Part shown: piece by piece, positions 25,652-33,910 of the stretch
Position numbering within the stretch: the stretch's first letter is position 1
How the letters are laid out: the number at the start of each line of letters is the position of its first letter
Assembly (NCBI GenBank): GCA_036397755.1
Contig: DASWII010000072.1
Coordinates: forward strand, 36,737 to 100,736
Source of the DNA: CAMYLY01 sp036397755
GTDB lineage: Bacteria > Gemmatimonadota > Gemmatimonadetes > Gemmatimonadales > GWC2-71-9
Direction: 5' to 3'
Length of the DNA: 64,000 nt
Made by a program: the position numbers and the translations under genes
Notes under the pieces: model-generated
What the model was told of the DNA's origin: nothing
Seen by the model: only the letters and a program-made list of their open reading frames with translations
The model's database searches: none

Positions 25652-26568
25652 CCATGGCGGCCTACCCCGTCGTCCAACTGGACGTCTTCACCAACCAGCC
25701 GTTGCAAGGGAACCCGCTCGCGGTGTTCCCGGAGCCCGCCGGCCTCTCGACCAAGCGCATGCAGGCGCTCGCGCGCGAGATGAACCTCTCGGAGACGACC
25801 TTCGTGCTGCCCTCAGACGCTGCCACCCGCCGCGTGCGCTTCTTCACACCGACGGACGAGATTCCGCTGGCCGGGCACCCCACCATTGGAACATGGTGGC
25901 ACTTGGTCGAGAGCGGCGCGCTCGGGCTCCCGCCACAGGGTATCGTCGAAGTCACACAGGAAACCGGCGCCGGCGTCCTCCCCGTGGAGATCGTCATGGC
26001 GAACGGCCGGCCGCAGCGTGTGGTGATGACGCAGGCGACACCGACGTTCGGGAAGCATATCCGAGATCGGGCCGCGCTCGGCGACGCCCTGGGCGGGACC
26101 GCCGACACGGTCGGTGAGCCAGTTCCCCAGGTCGTGTCGACGGCGCTGCCCCAGGCGATGATTCCGGTGCCGTCGCTCGAGCAACTGCAAGCGTTGCCGG
26201 TCGGCGGTCGCGGCAGTGATCTCGCGGCGCTGCTTCAGGCGCATGGCACGAATTGCGCGATGTGCTTCTCGATGGAGACCGTCTTCGAGGACGCGACGGT
26301 GCACTGCCGGATGTTCGCGCCCGGACTTGGCGTGCCTGAGGATCCGGCGACGGGGAGCGCCGCCGGGGCGCTCGGCGCATACCTCGTGCGCCACGGCCTC
26401 GTGGACGTGTACGACGGACAAGCCACCATCGTGGTGGAGCAAGGTCTGGAGATCGGACGGCCGAGCCGGATCCACGTCGCCGTGCAGCTGCGCGACGGCG
26501 GTGCGATAGGCGTCGTGCGGGTCGGGGGTGCCGCTGTGACCGTCATGACCGGAGTGGTCGTCTTATAG
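25648..26568 (+). CDS. PhzF-family isomerase/epimerase
   Basis: The 306-residue protein has the two-domain diaminopimelate-epimerase-like fold of PhzF proteins. Visible signatures are VFTNQPLQGNPLAVF, NLSETTFV (with the conserved acid/base glutamate), FFTPTDEIPLAGHPTIG and the second-domain loop EDPATGSAAGALGAYL. A GTG at 25648 overlaps the previous stop; an ATG two codons later at 25654 is equally plausible. Despite the name there are no phenazine genes nearby; most family members have unknown substrates. Confidence 0.88.
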   Translation: MTMAAYPVVQLDVFTNQPLQGNPLAVFPEPAGLSTKRMQALAREMNLSETTFVLPSDAATRRVRFFTPTDEIPLAGHPTIGTWWHLVESGALGLPPQGIVEVTQETGAGVLPVEIVMANGRPQRVVMTQATPTFGKHIRDRAALGDALGGTADTVGEPVPQVVSTALPQAMIPVPSLEQLQALPVGGRGSDLAALLQAHGTNCAMCFSMETVFEDATVHCRMFAPGLGVPEDPATGSAAGALGAYLVRHGLVDVYDGQATIVVEQGLEIGRPSRIHVAVQLRDGGAIGVVRVGGAAVTVMTGVVVL

Positions 26569-26612
26569 AACCGCGAGCGATTCGCGTCGCACTCGGCGCC
26601 GCGTCGTACGAC

Positions 26613-27674
26613 GTGCTGATCGGTCCGGGACTGTTGGACGAGGCGGGCGATCGCGTGGTAGCCGCCTGCCCCGCCTCCGCCTACGCCGTGATCTCCGACT
26701 CCAGAGTCGCTCCACTCCTGGGCGAGCGGGTCGTCCGACAGCTCGACACCGTCGCCCCCACGACGCTCGTCACATTTCCGGCCGGCGAGTGGAACAAGAA
26801 CCGCGAGACCTGGGGAGAAGTCTCGGATCGGATGCTCGCGGCCGGTCTGGGACGCGATTCCGCCGTCGTTGCGCTCGGCGGTGGGGTGGTCGGGGATCTC
26901 GCTGGGTTCGTGGCGGCGACATACCTCCGGGGCGTGCCCGTCGTCCAAATCCCCACGACGCTCCTCGCGATGATCGACAGCTCCGTAGGCGGCAAGACCG
27001 GTGTCGACACGCCGGCGGGCAAGAACCTGATCGGTGCTTTTCATCAACCGCGTTTGGTGCTGGCGGATACGGCGACACTCGCCACGCTGCCGCGACCACA
27101 GCTCGCGGCGGGTTCCGCCGAGGCGCTGAAGCACGGGGCCATCATGGATGCGGACTATTTCGAGTGGCTGCTGCACCATGCCCAGGACCTCCTGGCCGGC
27201 GAGCCGGAATCCACCGCGGAGTGCGTCTACCGGAGCGTGTCGATCAAGGCCGACGTGGTCGCCTCGGACGAACGTGAGCACGGGCGTCGCGCCATCCTGA
27301 ACTTTGGTCATACCGTGGCCCATGCACTGGAGGCCGTGAGCGGCTACGCGCTCCTGCACGGAGAAGCCGTCGCCCTCGGCATGCTGGCGGAGTCCCGCAT
27401 CGGCGCCCAGCTTGGCGTGACGGACGAAGACGTCCCCGCACAACTCGTCGAGGCATGTGAACGACTCATGCTGCCGCTCGAACCACCGACCACCGCCAGC
27501 CCCGATGCCCTCCTCGACGCGATGATGGTGGACAAAAAGAACCGTTCCGGATCTGTCAGGTTCGCCCTCCCGAGACGGCTCGGCGAGATGGCCCGTCACC
27601 CAGATGGGGAGTGGACGTTCGCCGCCGATCGTTCAGTGATAGACTCGACCATCACGGCGTGGACGCAGGCCTAG
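26613..27674 (+). CDS. aroB: 3-dehydroquinate synthase
   Basis: AroB makes 3-dehydroquinate, the first cyclic compound of the shikimate pathway, using NAD+ and a metal. The protein shows FPAGEWNKN, VVALGGGVVGDLAGFVAATYLRG-type NAD-binding glycines, TTLLAMIDSSVGGKTGVD, the catalytic lysine and glutamate region, and ILNFGHTVAHALE with metal-binding His. The GTG at 26613 is the first standard start, but it removes the first beta strand: codons upstream from 26580 read IRVALGAASYD, the usual family N-terminus, with only ATT or other non-standard codons to begin at. The real start may therefore be non-canonical. Confidence 0.92.
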   Translation: MLIGPGLLDEAGDRVVAACPASAYAVISDSRVAPLLGERVVRQLDTVAPTTLVTFPAGEWNKNRETWGEVSDRMLAAGLGRDSAVVALGGGVVGDLAGFVAATYLRGVPVVQIPTTLLAMIDSSVGGKTGVDTPAGKNLIGAFHQPRLVLADTATLATLPRPQLAAGSAEALKHGAIMDADYFEWLLHHAQDLLAGEPESTAECVYRSVSIKADVVASDEREHGRRAILNFGHTVAHALEAVSGYALLHGEAVALGMLAESRIGAQLGVTDEDVPAQLVEACERLMLPLEPPTTASPDALLDAMMVDKKNRSGSVRFALPRRLGEMARHPDGEWTFAADRSVIDSTITAWTQA

Positions 27675-27851
27675 CCGTCGACGGCGTTTTCCACATACTA
27701 GTCACGTCTGTTGTTGATGTAAAATATTATATCACAAGCTGTTAGCATACTTTTCGAACAATCAGGAAATCCACACCGATCCGCACCGCGTTGACAAACT
27801 GCACAACGGATTGTTCCAGAACGATTTGTGATGTGGAAAACGATTTTTTTG
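27675..27851. other. AT-rich intergenic region with DnaA-box-like sites
   Basis: The gap between aroB and the sigma gene is strikingly AT-rich for this genome. It holds two exact matches to the consensus TTWTNCACA, in opposite orientations: TTTTCCACA at 27687-27695 and TGTGGAAAA at 27832-27840. A poorer site lies at 27768-27776. Between them is an imperfect palindrome at 27714-27737 (TTGATGT...ATCACAA). A short palindrome GCCGTCGACGGC (27674-27685) followed by TTTT may be a weak aroB terminator, and its T-tract is also the first DnaA-like site. Confidence 0.45.
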
Positions 27852-27880
27852 TTGACTGATCGACGGTCGTTCCCTATATT
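27852..27880 (+). promoter_or_regulatory. Strong sigma70-type promoter of the sigma factor gene
   Basis: The -35 TTGACT (27852-27857) and -10 TATATT (27875-27880) are separated by exactly 17 bases. Each differs from the consensus by one base. Transcription would begin near 27887, leaving about 80 bases of leader before the ATG at 27968. Confidence 0.82.
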
Positions 27881-27967
27881 CGGCCCGCCTTGGACGGTCA
27901 TTTTGGCGGGCGGCTTCTGGGTGGAATCTCCTCCCCGCTGATCATATCCCTCAGATCGAGGCGGTGT

Positions 27968-28861
27968 ATGACCTCAGTTCGTACGACGAAGGCCAAGGGC
28001 TTCTTTCGCTCTCCTGCCTCCGGCGCATTTGATCAGTACCTCGTCGACATCCAAAAACTCCCGCTCATCAAAGATCCGGCTGAAGAACGCAGGCTCGCAC
28101 GCCTAGCCAGGGCCGGTGACGCGTCCGCCGCGGAGGCCTTGGTCACGGCGAACCTCCGGTTCGTCATTTCGTACGTGAAGAAGTACCAAGGACACGGACT
28201 CGATCTTGGCGAGCTGGTCGCGATCGGCAACGAGGGCCTGCTCAAGGCCGTGAGGAAGTTCGACCCGGACCAGGGCGTCAAGTTCATCTCGTACGCCGTG
28301 TGGTGGGTTCGCCAGGCGGTATTGAAGGCGCTGGCGGAACAGACCCGCAGTGTCCGGATTCCGCTGAATCAGAACAGCCATCTGATCCGGATGTCCCGCA
28401 CGGAGACGTATCTCTCGCAGGAGTTGGGGCGGGAACCCACCGATGCCGAGATCGCCAAGGCCCTGCAGGACACGGTCGATAACGTGCGCGCGGCTCGGCG
28501 GATGACGGCGGCGGAAATGTCGTTGGACGCGCCCATCGACCGCACGGATCGGGACGCGGCCACCGTGGGCGAACGGTTCGTCGCTGACGAGGGCAACGAT
28601 ATCGAGGAGCACACCGACGGGAAGCTGCAGCGTGAGTTCATCGAGCGCATTTTCGAGAAGTACCTCACGCCGCGCGAGCAGAAGATCCTGTACCTGTACT
28701 ACGGACTCGAAGAAGGCTCCGAGGGCATGACCCTGGAGAAGATCGGCGACCTCATGGGCGTGACGCGTGAACGGATTCGACAGATTCGAGAGCGCGCGTT
28801 CGAGAAGCTCCGCGACAGCCCGGACGGCAAGGCCCTCATGGGGTTCTGGCGCGCCGCCTAA
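27968..28861 (+). CDS. Primary-type RNA polymerase sigma factor (RpoD/SigA-like, group 1 or 2)
   Basis: The 297-residue protein has sigma regions 1.2 (FDQYLVDIQKLPLI), 2.1-2.4 (NLRFVISYVKKYQG, then SYAVWWVRQAVLKAL and TRSVRIP), 3 and 4, with a region 4.2 helix-turn-helix (TLEKIGDLMGVTRERIRQI). It lacks the long region 1.1 and the non-conserved insert of classical RpoD. An open frame begins at 27890, but that is only a few bases after the predicted transcription start. The ATG at 27968, preceded by GAGG with 6-base spacing, is better. It has its own promoter and terminator, so it is a single-gene unit. Confidence 0.92.
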   Translation: MTSVRTTKAKGFFRSPASGAFDQYLVDIQKLPLIKDPAEERRLARLARAGDASAAEALVTANLRFVISYVKKYQGHGLDLGELVAIGNEGLLKAVRKFDPDQGVKFISYAVWWVRQAVLKALAEQTRSVRIPLNQNSHLIRMSRTETYLSQELGREPTDAEIAKALQDTVDNVRAARRMTAAEMSLDAPIDRTDRDAATVGERFVADEGNDIEEHTDGKLQREFIERIFEKYLTPREQKILYLYYGLEEGSEGMTLEKIGDLMGVTRERIRQIRERAFEKLRDSPDGKALMGFWRAA

Positions 28862-28890
28862 CCACCGCGCCGGCCACCGTGAGGACCTCG

Positions 28891-28925
28891 GAAGCCCGGT
28901 TCGTCGAGAACCGGGCTTCTTTGCA
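28891..28925 (+). terminator. Rho-independent terminator after the sigma factor gene
   Basis: A perfect 12-bp stem, GAAGCCCGGTTC (28891-28902) with GAACCGGGCTTC (28908-28919) and a 5-base loop, is followed by TTT and AT-rich bases. It lies 30 bases after the stop codon. Confidence 0.9.
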
Positions 28926-29030
28926 TATCGCGATCGCCGCGCCGGCCGGCGCACGTTCGCTCCGTGGACTGCGGTCGATCGAATCCCGCGCGACTATCGA
29001 CCGCACTTCCTCGTCCGCTACTTTCCACCG

Positions 29031-30482
29031 ATGACGACCCACGCAGACCAGGTCGTACGCGCACTGACAGCCGCCGTCGGCCCGCGGTGGATCCGGCAGA
29101 ACCCGACGGCGCTCGAGACCTATGCGCGAGATGGGCTGCCCACGTATCGCGCGCGGCCGGCGCTCGCGGTCCTCCCTGGAAGCCATGAGGAAGTGGTGCG
29201 GTGCGTCCGCGCGCTGGCGCACCACGGAGTTCCCTTCGTCGCTCGGGGCGCCGGGACCGGCCTCTCGGGAGGAGCGCTCGCGGGCCCGGACGCGGTGCTG
29301 ATCGTGCTCACGCGCCTGAACCGGGTGCTGGCCATCGACGGTCCAAACCGCCGTGCCACAGTGGAGCCCGGGGTCGTGAACGTGCGGTTGTCGGAGGCGG
29401 CGGCGCCCTACGGACTCCACTATGCGCCCGACCCCTCCAGCCAGACGGCCTGCACGATCGGAGGCAACGTCGCGGAAAACGCCGGGGGGCCGCACTGTCT
29501 CAAGTACGGTGTCACGACCAACCACATCGTCGCACTGACAGTTGTGTTGCCCGACGGCACGGCCGCGCAGCTGGGCTCGCCGACCGGGGACCCCTGCGGG
29601 CCGGATCTCGTGGGCCTGTTCGTGGGGAGTGAGGGCATGTTCGGCATCGCGACGGAGGTCACAGTGCGCCTCACCCCGGTGCCGAGCGTGGTGCGGACGC
29701 TGCTTGCGGACTTCGATGACCTGCGGCAGGCGGGAGAGGCCGTGTCGGCGATCGTGCGTTCGGGCATCGTGCCCGCGGCGCTGGAAATGATGGACCGAAA
29801 CTGCATCGCGGCGGTCGAGGCATCGATCTACGCCGCGGGCTATCCGGTGGACGCGGCGGCCGTTCTCCTCGTCGAGGTCGACGGCCGCGATTGGGAGGCC
29901 GTGACGGCGGAGGCCGTGGCGGTGGAGGCGCTGTTGCACGATCAAGGAGCCCGAAGCGTGCGAACGGCTTCGGACGAGCGAGAACGCAGCCGTCTCTGGC
30001 AAGGCCGCAAGAAGGCGTTTGGCGCCATGGGGCGGATCAGTTCGGATCTCGTTGTCCAGGACGCCGTGGTACCTCGTTCGACCCTCCCCGACGTCCTGAC
30101 GGCCATCGACGAGATCGCGGCGCGCTATCGGGTTCGGGTGGCCAATGTGTTCCACGCTGGGGACGGCAATCTCCACCCGAACATCGCGTTCGACGCCCGC
30201 GACGCGGACGAGCATCGCCGCGTGGAGGACGCGTCGGTCGAGATCATGCAAGCGTGCATCGCGGTCGGTGGATCGATCACCGGGGAGCACGGCGTCGGGT
30301 TGGACAAGCGGCGCTACATGCCGTCGATCTTCAGTCCCGACACGCTGGGCGCCATGCGGGCGGTGCGCCGCGCATTCGACCCCCAAGAACTCGCGAACCC
30401 CGGCAAAGTCCTGCCCACCCACAGCTGTCGTGAATGGCGGGCCGCGGGAGCGGCGGCCCGCCGTGGACCCGGTTCGGCGTGA
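29031..30482 (+). CDS. glcD: Glycolate oxidase FAD subunit GlcD
   Basis: GlcD is the FAD-linked catalytic subunit of glycolate oxidase. The 483-residue protein has the PCMH-type FAD domain (VPFVARGAGTGLSGGAL, SSQTACTIGGNVAENAGGPH, LKYGVTTNHIVAL, VGSEGMFGIATEVTVRL). The C-terminal cap has NVFHAGDGNLHPNI and ITGEHGVGLDKRRYM, the standard flavin and substrate-binding signatures. The open frame starts inside the sigma gene, but the ATG at 29031 gives the normal N-terminus. It is followed by glcE with a TGATG overlap. Confidence 0.93.
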   Translation: MTTHADQVVRALTAAVGPRWIRQNPTALETYARDGLPTYRARPALAVLPGSHEEVVRCVRALAHHGVPFVARGAGTGLSGGALAGPDAVLIVLTRLNRVLAIDGPNRRATVEPGVVNVRLSEAAAPYGLHYAPDPSSQTACTIGGNVAENAGGPHCLKYGVTTNHIVALTVVLPDGTAAQLGSPTGDPCGPDLVGLFVGSEGMFGIATEVTVRLTPVPSVVRTLLADFDDLRQAGEAVSAIVRSGIVPAALEMMDRNCIAAVEASIYAAGYPVDAAAVLLVEVDGRDWEAVTAEAVAVEALLHDQGARSVRTASDERERSRLWQGRKKAFGAMGRISSDLVVQDAVVPRSTLPDVLTAIDEIAARYRVRVANVFHAGDGNLHPNIAFDARDADEHRRVEDASVEIMQACIAVGGSITGEHGVGLDKRRYMPSIFSPDTLGAMRAVRRAFDPQELANPGKVLPTHSCREWRAAGAAARRGPGSA

Positions 30483-31669
30483 TGGACGACCTCCGGGCCA
30501 CCCTCGAGTCCGTCGCCGGCCCCGGATCGGTCAGTGACTCCGCCGTCCCGCGGGTCACTCCCAGCAACGCGGCCACATGTGCCACGTTGCTCCACGCCGC
30601 CTCGACCCATGGATGGAGGATCGCCGTACGCGGTAACGGGACGTGGTGTGGCGCCGGAGCGGATCAGGCGGACTTCGTGCTCAGCACGGCAGGCCTCAGC
30701 ACGATCCGTGACCTGAGCGCCGCGAACCTCGTGGCCACGGTGGACGCGGGACTCAACTGGGAGTCCTTTCAACGGACACTCCTGCAACACGGCGCATGGG
30801 TGGCGCTCGACCCCCCGGGCGCGGGCCGAACGGTCGGATCGGTCGTCGCCAGCGCCACCGCCGGGCCGCTCCAGAGTGGCTTCGGCGCCGTGCGGGACCA
30901 GCTCCTCGGTCTCACCGTCGTCACGGGTGACGGGCGGACGGTGTCTCCGGGTGGCCGCGTCGTGAAGAACGTCGCCGGTTTCGACCTCACGCGCCTGCTG
31001 TGCGGCAGTTGGGGCGCGTTCGGCGTGATCACCTCGGTCACCTTTCGCCTCAGGGCGAAGCCCTCGGAGGGTCTCACGTTGTGCCACACCGGTGTCATCG
31101 ATGACGTGATGACGGCCGCGCTCGACCTGATGCGGTCGGGCCTGACTCCGCCGGCGCTCGAAATCCGGAGGGAGGATGGTGGCAACGAGTGGATACTCCT
31201 GGTGCGCCTCCTCGACACGGCGGCCGGCGTGGAAGCGGCCCGTGCGTCCGTTCGGACGCTGCTCCCCAGACTGGAGGTGCTCCCGGCCGCTCACGCGGAT
31301 CGACTGTGGAACGACGGGGGTGCCATGACGGTTGGCAGCGTGACCCTCCGCGTTGGCGCCCTTGCCACCCAGATCGCGGAGGCGGCGGCGATGGTCGAAC
31401 GCGCTCTCGGGCCCTCCACGACGTCGATCAACCCCGTCGCGGGCTGGATGCGGTGGAACGGAGACGCCGACGCCGCGGCGCTGCACGCGTTGCGTGCCGC
31501 CGCGGAACAGCGGGCGATGCCGCTCACGATCGAGCGCGGTCCGCCGTCGTTGCTGGAGCAACTCGGCCATTGGGGAGCGCTCGCGGCGGGCGTGAGCCCG
31601 CTGGTGGACCGGCTGCGCGTCACCTTCGATCCGGGTGCGATCTTGGTCGCGCCGCTGCGGGCCGCGTGA
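30482..31669 (+). CDS. glcE: Glycolate oxidase subunit GlcE
   Basis: GlcE is the second FAD-binding subunit of the glycolate oxidase complex. The 395-residue protein shares the PCMH FAD fold (RIAVRGNGTWCGAG, LSTAGLSTIRDLSAANLVA, GRTVGSVVASATAGPLQSGFG, GGRVVKNVAGFDLTRLLCGS), the last being the best GlcE signature. The C-terminal domain is shorter and more divergent than in GlcD, as usual. It starts inside the glcD stop and ends inside the glcF start. Confidence 0.9.
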   Translation: MDDLRATLESVAGPGSVSDSAVPRVTPSNAATCATLLHAASTHGWRIAVRGNGTWCGAGADQADFVLSTAGLSTIRDLSAANLVATVDAGLNWESFQRTLLQHGAWVALDPPGAGRTVGSVVASATAGPLQSGFGAVRDQLLGLTVVTGDGRTVSPGGRVVKNVAGFDLTRLLCGSWGAFGVITSVTFRLRAKPSEGLTLCHTGVIDDVMTAALDLMRSGLTPPALEIRREDGGNEWILLVRLLDTAAGVEAARASVRTLLPRLEVLPAAHADRLWNDGGAMTVGSVTLRVGALATQIAEAAAMVERALGPSTTSINPVAGWMRWNGDADAAALHALRAAAEQRAMPLTIERGPPSLLEQLGHWGALAAGVSPLVDRLRVTFDPGAILVAPLRAA

Positions 31670-32919
31670 CGACGGCGCTCCCGGAGCTGGATCCGTGTGT
31701 CCATTGCGGGTTCTGTCTCCAGCAATGTCCGACCTACCTGGTGACGAGCGACGAGGCGGACGGCCCCCGCGGCCGGATCGTGCTCATGCAGGGGTTCGCG
31801 CGCGGTACCCTCACGCCCGGGGACCCGCAGCTGCGGGTGCATCTCGACCGCTGCCTGGGCTGCCGGGCCTGCGAAACCGCGTGCCCGTCGGGAGTCGCGT
31901 ATGGACACGCGCTGGAATCGGTGCGGGCGGAGTTGGTGCGGCACCGAGCGGCACCGCCCGCCGTGCGCGCGGTGAACGCCGTGATGCGCTGGCCCGTGGT
32001 GCGTCGCCTGATCCTGGGCGTGGCGCGAGCGGTGCGGCCCATCGCCCGGACGCTCGCCGGTCCGTCACGCCCCGGATTCCTCATGGCCATGCTGGGAGCG
32101 ACGGTATCGCCGAACCTCCGGCACCGAACCTCCGCGTACATGACGCGTTCGCATGGGAAGCAACTCCGGACCGCCGCGCTCTTCACCGGATGCATCATGG
32201 ACGATCTGTTCGGGCATGTGCACCGGGCCACGGAGCGGGTGCTGCGGGTGAACGGCTACGAGGTGCTGCGTCCGCGCTCCCAAGCCTGTTGCGGCGCGCT
32301 GCACGCGCATGCTGGTGACCACGACGGCGCGGTCCAATTGGCGGCGGCCAACGTCGAGGCGTTTGCCGCGCTGCCGGCGGACGTCGTGATCGCGGTCAAC
32401 AGCGCCGGGTGCGGCGCCATGTTGCGGGAGTATCCGCGAGTCCTGCGGGGGCATCCACGGGAAGCGCAGGCAACGGCGTTGGCCGACCGGGTGCAAGACG
32501 TTACCGAACTCCTCGCGGCTGTCGGACCGCGAGCCGGGGGGTCGCTGCCGCTTCGCGTGGCCTACGACGCGCCGTGCCATCTCGTGCACGCCCAGCGGGT
32601 CGCGGACGCGCCCCTCCGCGTGCTCGAGGCCATTCCGGATCTCGTGCTCGTGCCGCACCACGAAGCCGACCTGTGTTGCGGGAGCGCGGGGAGCTATACC
32701 CTGGCGGAGCCGCACCTGTCCCGCGACGTATTGAATCGCAAGCTCGACAGCATCCGATCCGCGGCGCCCGACATCGTGGTGACGGGGAACCCCGGTTGCA
32801 TCATGCAGATTGGCGGTGGGCTGCTCGCGAACGGCGACCCTATCGAGGTGGTGCACCCTGTGGAGCTGCTTGACCGCGCGTACGCCGAAGCGGGATTCTA
32901 CGAGCCGATGCATGCCTGA
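31666..32919 (+). CDS. glcF: Glycolate oxidase iron-sulfur subunit GlcF
   Basis: GlcF passes electrons from the flavin subunits to the respiratory chain. The 417-residue protein has two N-terminal [4Fe-4S] motifs (CVHCGFCLQQCP and CLGCRACETACP) and two cysteine-rich CCG domains (LFTGCIMD to QACCGALHAHAG, and AYDAPCHLVHAQR to DLCCGSAGSY). The frame extends upstream in glcE as a shadow; GTG 31666 overlaps the glcE TGA. With glcD and glcE it forms a complete glycolate oxidase operon. Confidence 0.93.
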   Translation: MTTALPELDPCVHCGFCLQQCPTYLVTSDEADGPRGRIVLMQGFARGTLTPGDPQLRVHLDRCLGCRACETACPSGVAYGHALESVRAELVRHRAAPPAVRAVNAVMRWPVVRRLILGVARAVRPIARTLAGPSRPGFLMAMLGATVSPNLRHRTSAYMTRSHGKQLRTAALFTGCIMDDLFGHVHRATERVLRVNGYEVLRPRSQACCGALHAHAGDHDGAVQLAAANVEAFAALPADVVIAVNSAGCGAMLREYPRVLRGHPREAQATALADRVQDVTELLAAVGPRAGGSLPLRVAYDAPCHLVHAQRVADAPLRVLEAIPDLVLVPHHEADLCCGSAGSYTLAEPHLSRDVLNRKLDSIRSAAPDIVVTGNPGCIMQIGGGLLANGDPIEVVHPVELLDRAYAEAGFYEPMHA

Positions 32920-33910
32920 CATTCCCGAACCCCTGTACCTCGACGCTCGCGCGCTCTCGCCGGACGACGAGCGCGCTTGCCGGCGCGGCGCGGCGTTCGC
33001 GCAGGCGCCCGTGCACGTGGTGCGCCTGGAGGGAGCCGCTCCGGTACAGTGCATACAGGGGTTGCTCACGAACGACGTCGAGGCGGCCGGCCCCGCGGGG
33101 TTCCTTTACGGAGCGGTGCTGACGCCAAAAGGGATGATCCTCACCGATCTGTGGGTGGAGCGTCTCGAACCGGCCGTGACGCTGTTCGCCCCCCTGGCAG
33201 GCGCGACGGCGCTGACGAGCGTACTGAGTCGTTACGTCCCTCCGAGGATGGCGCGCGCGACGGTGATGACGGACGCCATGGTCGTCCTGCGTCTCGTCGG
33301 CTCGCATGCTGCCGACACCGCCAGCCGCGCCGGTCTCGCCGTTCCGGAGCCGGGCCGCAGCGTCCAGGGTGAACTGGACGGCATGGACTACATCCTGTCG
33401 CGGACACCCCTCGACGCGCCGTTCGTCTTGCAGATCACGACGGCCGATCCGGCGCCCGTACAGCAGGCGCTCTCGGCGGCAGGGGCGGTCGCGGTGGCCC
33501 AGGCCGGACTCGATCTCGTGCGCGCGCTGGCTGGGTGGCCGGCCCTTGGGCACGAGATCGGAGACAAGACACTCCCGCAGGAAGCGCGTTTCGACGACAT
33601 CGACGCCGTATCCTACTCGAAAGGGTGCTACACCGGTCAGGAAACGGTTGCCCGTCTCCACTTCCGCGGCCATGCCAATCGTCGCATCGCGGGTCTCGAG
33701 TGGGCCGCGACTCCCGACCCGGGGACGGGAGCGATCACCGTGGATGACCGAGAGGTCGGCCGGATCACGAGCGTGATCTGGTCGCACACGCTGGACCGCT
33801 TCATCGGCCTTGGCATGGTGCGCCGCGAGGTGGAGGAGGGTGCGACCGTCGTCGCAGGCGGCGTCGCCGCCGTGGTCACGACCCTGCCACTCGACCACGT
33901 GGAGCAATGA
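32912..33910 (+). CDS. ygfZ: YgfZ/GcvT-like folate-binding protein
   Basis: YgfZ is a folate-dependent factor for maintaining certain iron-sulfur enzymes. The 332-residue protein carries the diagnostic KGCYTGQE motif, followed by RLHFRGHANRR, and has a GcvT-type fold with VQCIQGLLTNDV near the N-terminus. The ATG at 32912 overlaps the last codons of glcF, the iron-sulfur subunit. That placement fits a role in cluster repair, but the functional link is inferred. Confidence 0.9.
   Translation: MPDIPEPLYLDARALSPDDERACRRGAAFAQAPVHVVRLEGAAPVQCIQGLLTNDVEAAGPAGFLYGAVLTPKGMILTDLWVERLEPAVTLFAPLAGATALTSVLSRYVPPRMARATVMTDAMVVLRLVGSHAADTASRAGLAVPEPGRSVQGELDGMDYILSRTPLDAPFVLQITTADPAPVQQALSAAGAVAVAQAGLDLVRALAGWPALGHEIGDKTLPQEARFDDIDAVSYSKGCYTGQETVARLHFRGHANRRIAGLEWAATPDPGTGAITVDDREVGRITSVIWSHTLDRFIGLGMVRREVEEGATVVAGGVAAVVTTLPLDHVEQ

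Noticed and set aside
27675..27851. Chromosomal replication origin
   Set aside because: Only two good DnaA boxes, no dnaA or dnaN nearby, and no switch in gene orientation; regulation of the sigma gene is more economical.
27698..27901. 67-codon frame on the minus strand in the AT-rich gap
   Set aside because: It crosses the promoter of the sigma gene, has no ribosome site and no motif.
28836..30422. 528-codon open frame on the minus strand
   Set aside because: It is a shadow of glcD and the sigma gene 3' region, with low-complexity His/Arg-rich composition and no motif.
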